This document shows positions 5,916-6,155 of a stretch of 6,155 nt of DNA, one piece after another. Source of the DNA: Candidatus Latescibacterota bacterium (GTDB taxonomy: Bacteria > Krumholzibacteriota > Krumholzibacteriia > WVZY01 > JAKEHA01); assembly GCA_022615275.1 (NCBI GenBank), contig JAKEHA010000045.1, positions 1 through 6,155 on the forward strand, read 5' to 3'. Position 1 is the stretch's first letter; each line of letters begins with the position of its first letter. The notes beneath the pieces were generated by a model. That model made no database searches. It saw only the letters and a list, made by a program, of their open reading frames with translations, and had not been told where the DNA came from. The translations under genes and the position numbers were made by a program.

Positions 5916-5975
5916 ATGGCGGCGCGTTCGGGCTTGATTTATGCTTACCCCCTTAGTATAGTGAAGACGCCATGA
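5916..5975 (+). CDS. Possible 19-codon leader ORF overlapping the start at 5972
   Basis: AAAGGA (5905-5910) lies five bases before ATG 5916. The frame encodes MAARSGLIYAYPLSIVKTP and stops at TGA 5973-5975, overlapping ATG 5972 as ATGA, the usual geometry of translational coupling. The best promoter (5934-5962) lies inside this ORF and would leave its start out of the transcript, so it needs another promoter further upstream. None was seen. Probably chance, recorded because both the ribosome site and the overlap are good. Confidence 0.15.
   Translation: MAARSGLIYAYPLSIVKTP
5934..5962 (+). promoter_or_regulatory. Sigma-70-type promoter facing right
   Basis: TTGATT (5934-5939) and TATAGT (5957-5962) are separated by exactly 17 bases, matching consensus at four and five of six positions. 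The A/T-rich block stands out from its G+C-rich surroundings. Transcription should start near 5968-5970, only two to four bases before ATG 5972, which would make a nearly leaderless mRNA. Confidence 0.6.
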
Positions 5976-6155
5976 AACTCCCCCATGCGGTTCGAGAGCA
6001 GTTTCGCGCCCACGGGCGGCGCGGCGGTAATGCTGCTCCGCCAGCCCATAATTTCCGCGCACGAGATGGGCCCAGCCGCGCCAGGTGTCCTCATCGCCGA
6101 GGTAGAAGCGGGAGTAATATCCAGGCTCGATGTAGGCCGGGGGTACTTCCTGCGC
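5972..6155 (+). pseudogene. Start of a short conserved gene (FRxHGRxGG type), apparently broken near 6028
   Basis: ATG 5972 opens MKLPHAVREQFRAHGRRGG (5972-6028). I recall similar openings (VREYF-x-x-x-G-x-x-GG-x-x-R, then a basic helix with PEQR/ARW motifs) in small hypothetical proteins, some of which sit upstream of toxin-like partners; this is memory, not a search. After residue 19 the expected Lys/Ala/Arg-rich helix is missing. The frame stays open to the edge (61 codons) but reads NAAPPAHNFRARDG and similar, which looks like the shadow of a TPR-like frame on the other strand. A strong promoter placed directly before the ATG supports a real start. No Shine-Dalgarno site fits the near-leaderless transcript. 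Function unknown. Confidence 0.4.

Larger units (their letters stand above)
5784..6155 (-). pseudogene. TPR-like protein fragment, N-terminus beyond the window, probably interrupted near 6015
   Basis: The minus-strand frame is open from the right edge (6155) to TAG at 5784-5786, giving 123 residues. Only the first 45 or so look like natural protein: QEVPPAYIEPGYYSRFYLG, then DTWRGWAHLVRGNYGLAEQH and YRRAAR, where W-x-G-x-A-x-L then GNYGLAEQHYRRA fits a tetratricopeptide-repeat helix pair. The expected next repeat is missing. From about base 6014 down to 5910 the codons change to ones scarce elsewhere in the window (GGA, GTA, ATA, AAT), and the DNA there carries a good promoter and a start on the other strand. 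The last stretch (5784-5880, ending in WLAWLAP) is G+C-rich again and cannot be judged. I read this as the front part of a TPR gene joined to unrelated DNA. A single intact gene with a divergent tail is possible. Confidence 0.4.

Overview
The window reads as a G+C-rich bacterial chromosome or metagenomic contig from a Gram-negative-type organism: exported proteins with Sec signal peptides, an ECF sigma factor and a single-pass membrane partner are present. The best taxonomic guess is Acidobacteriota or a neighbouring deep phylum. It rests on remembered similarity of the amidohydrolase and of the sigma/membrane/VWA gene set, not on any search, and is tentative. No rRNA, tRNA, CRISPR array or insertion sequence was seen.

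Layout. (1) Bases 1-1073, minus strand: the N-terminal 357 residues of an exported amidohydrolase-fold protein that runs off the left edge. It lacks the histidines expected in a working metallo-amidohydrolase. (2) A 260-base divergent intergenic region holds a good extended -10 promoter for that gene. (3) 1334-1870, plus: a cytoplasmic zinc-ribbon plus SH3-like protein of unknown function, starting at GTG. (4) 2004-2216, plus: a 70-residue, very basic conserved small protein of unknown function. (5) 2349-5701, plus: a three-gene cluster made of an ECF sigma-70 factor, a one-pass membrane protein in the anti-sigma position (1-base gap), and an exported YfbK-like von Willebrand A protein with an N-terminal carboxypeptidase-regulatory-like domain. 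A strong intrinsic terminator at 5741-5777 closes the cluster. A long imperfect inverted repeat lies between the second and third genes.

(6) 5778-6155 is the odd part. A textbook promoter (TTGATT-N17-TATAGT) sits almost on top of an ATG at 5972 that opens a short conserved-looking N-terminus, MKLPHAVREQFRAHGRRGG. From about base 6028 to the edge, however, only the opposite strand looks like protein, as a TPR-like piece. The two coding signals meet at about 6014-6028, which suggests a rearrangement, a decayed gene, or a chimeric contig end.

The likely biology is a cell-envelope sensing unit. The sigma factor is held by the membrane protein, and the VWA protein acts in the periplasm or at the outer surface, as effector or sensor. 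This arrangement is broadly known in several phyla; the amidohydrolase with missing ligands, the intergenic stem-loop and the right-hand junction are the points most worth a second look.
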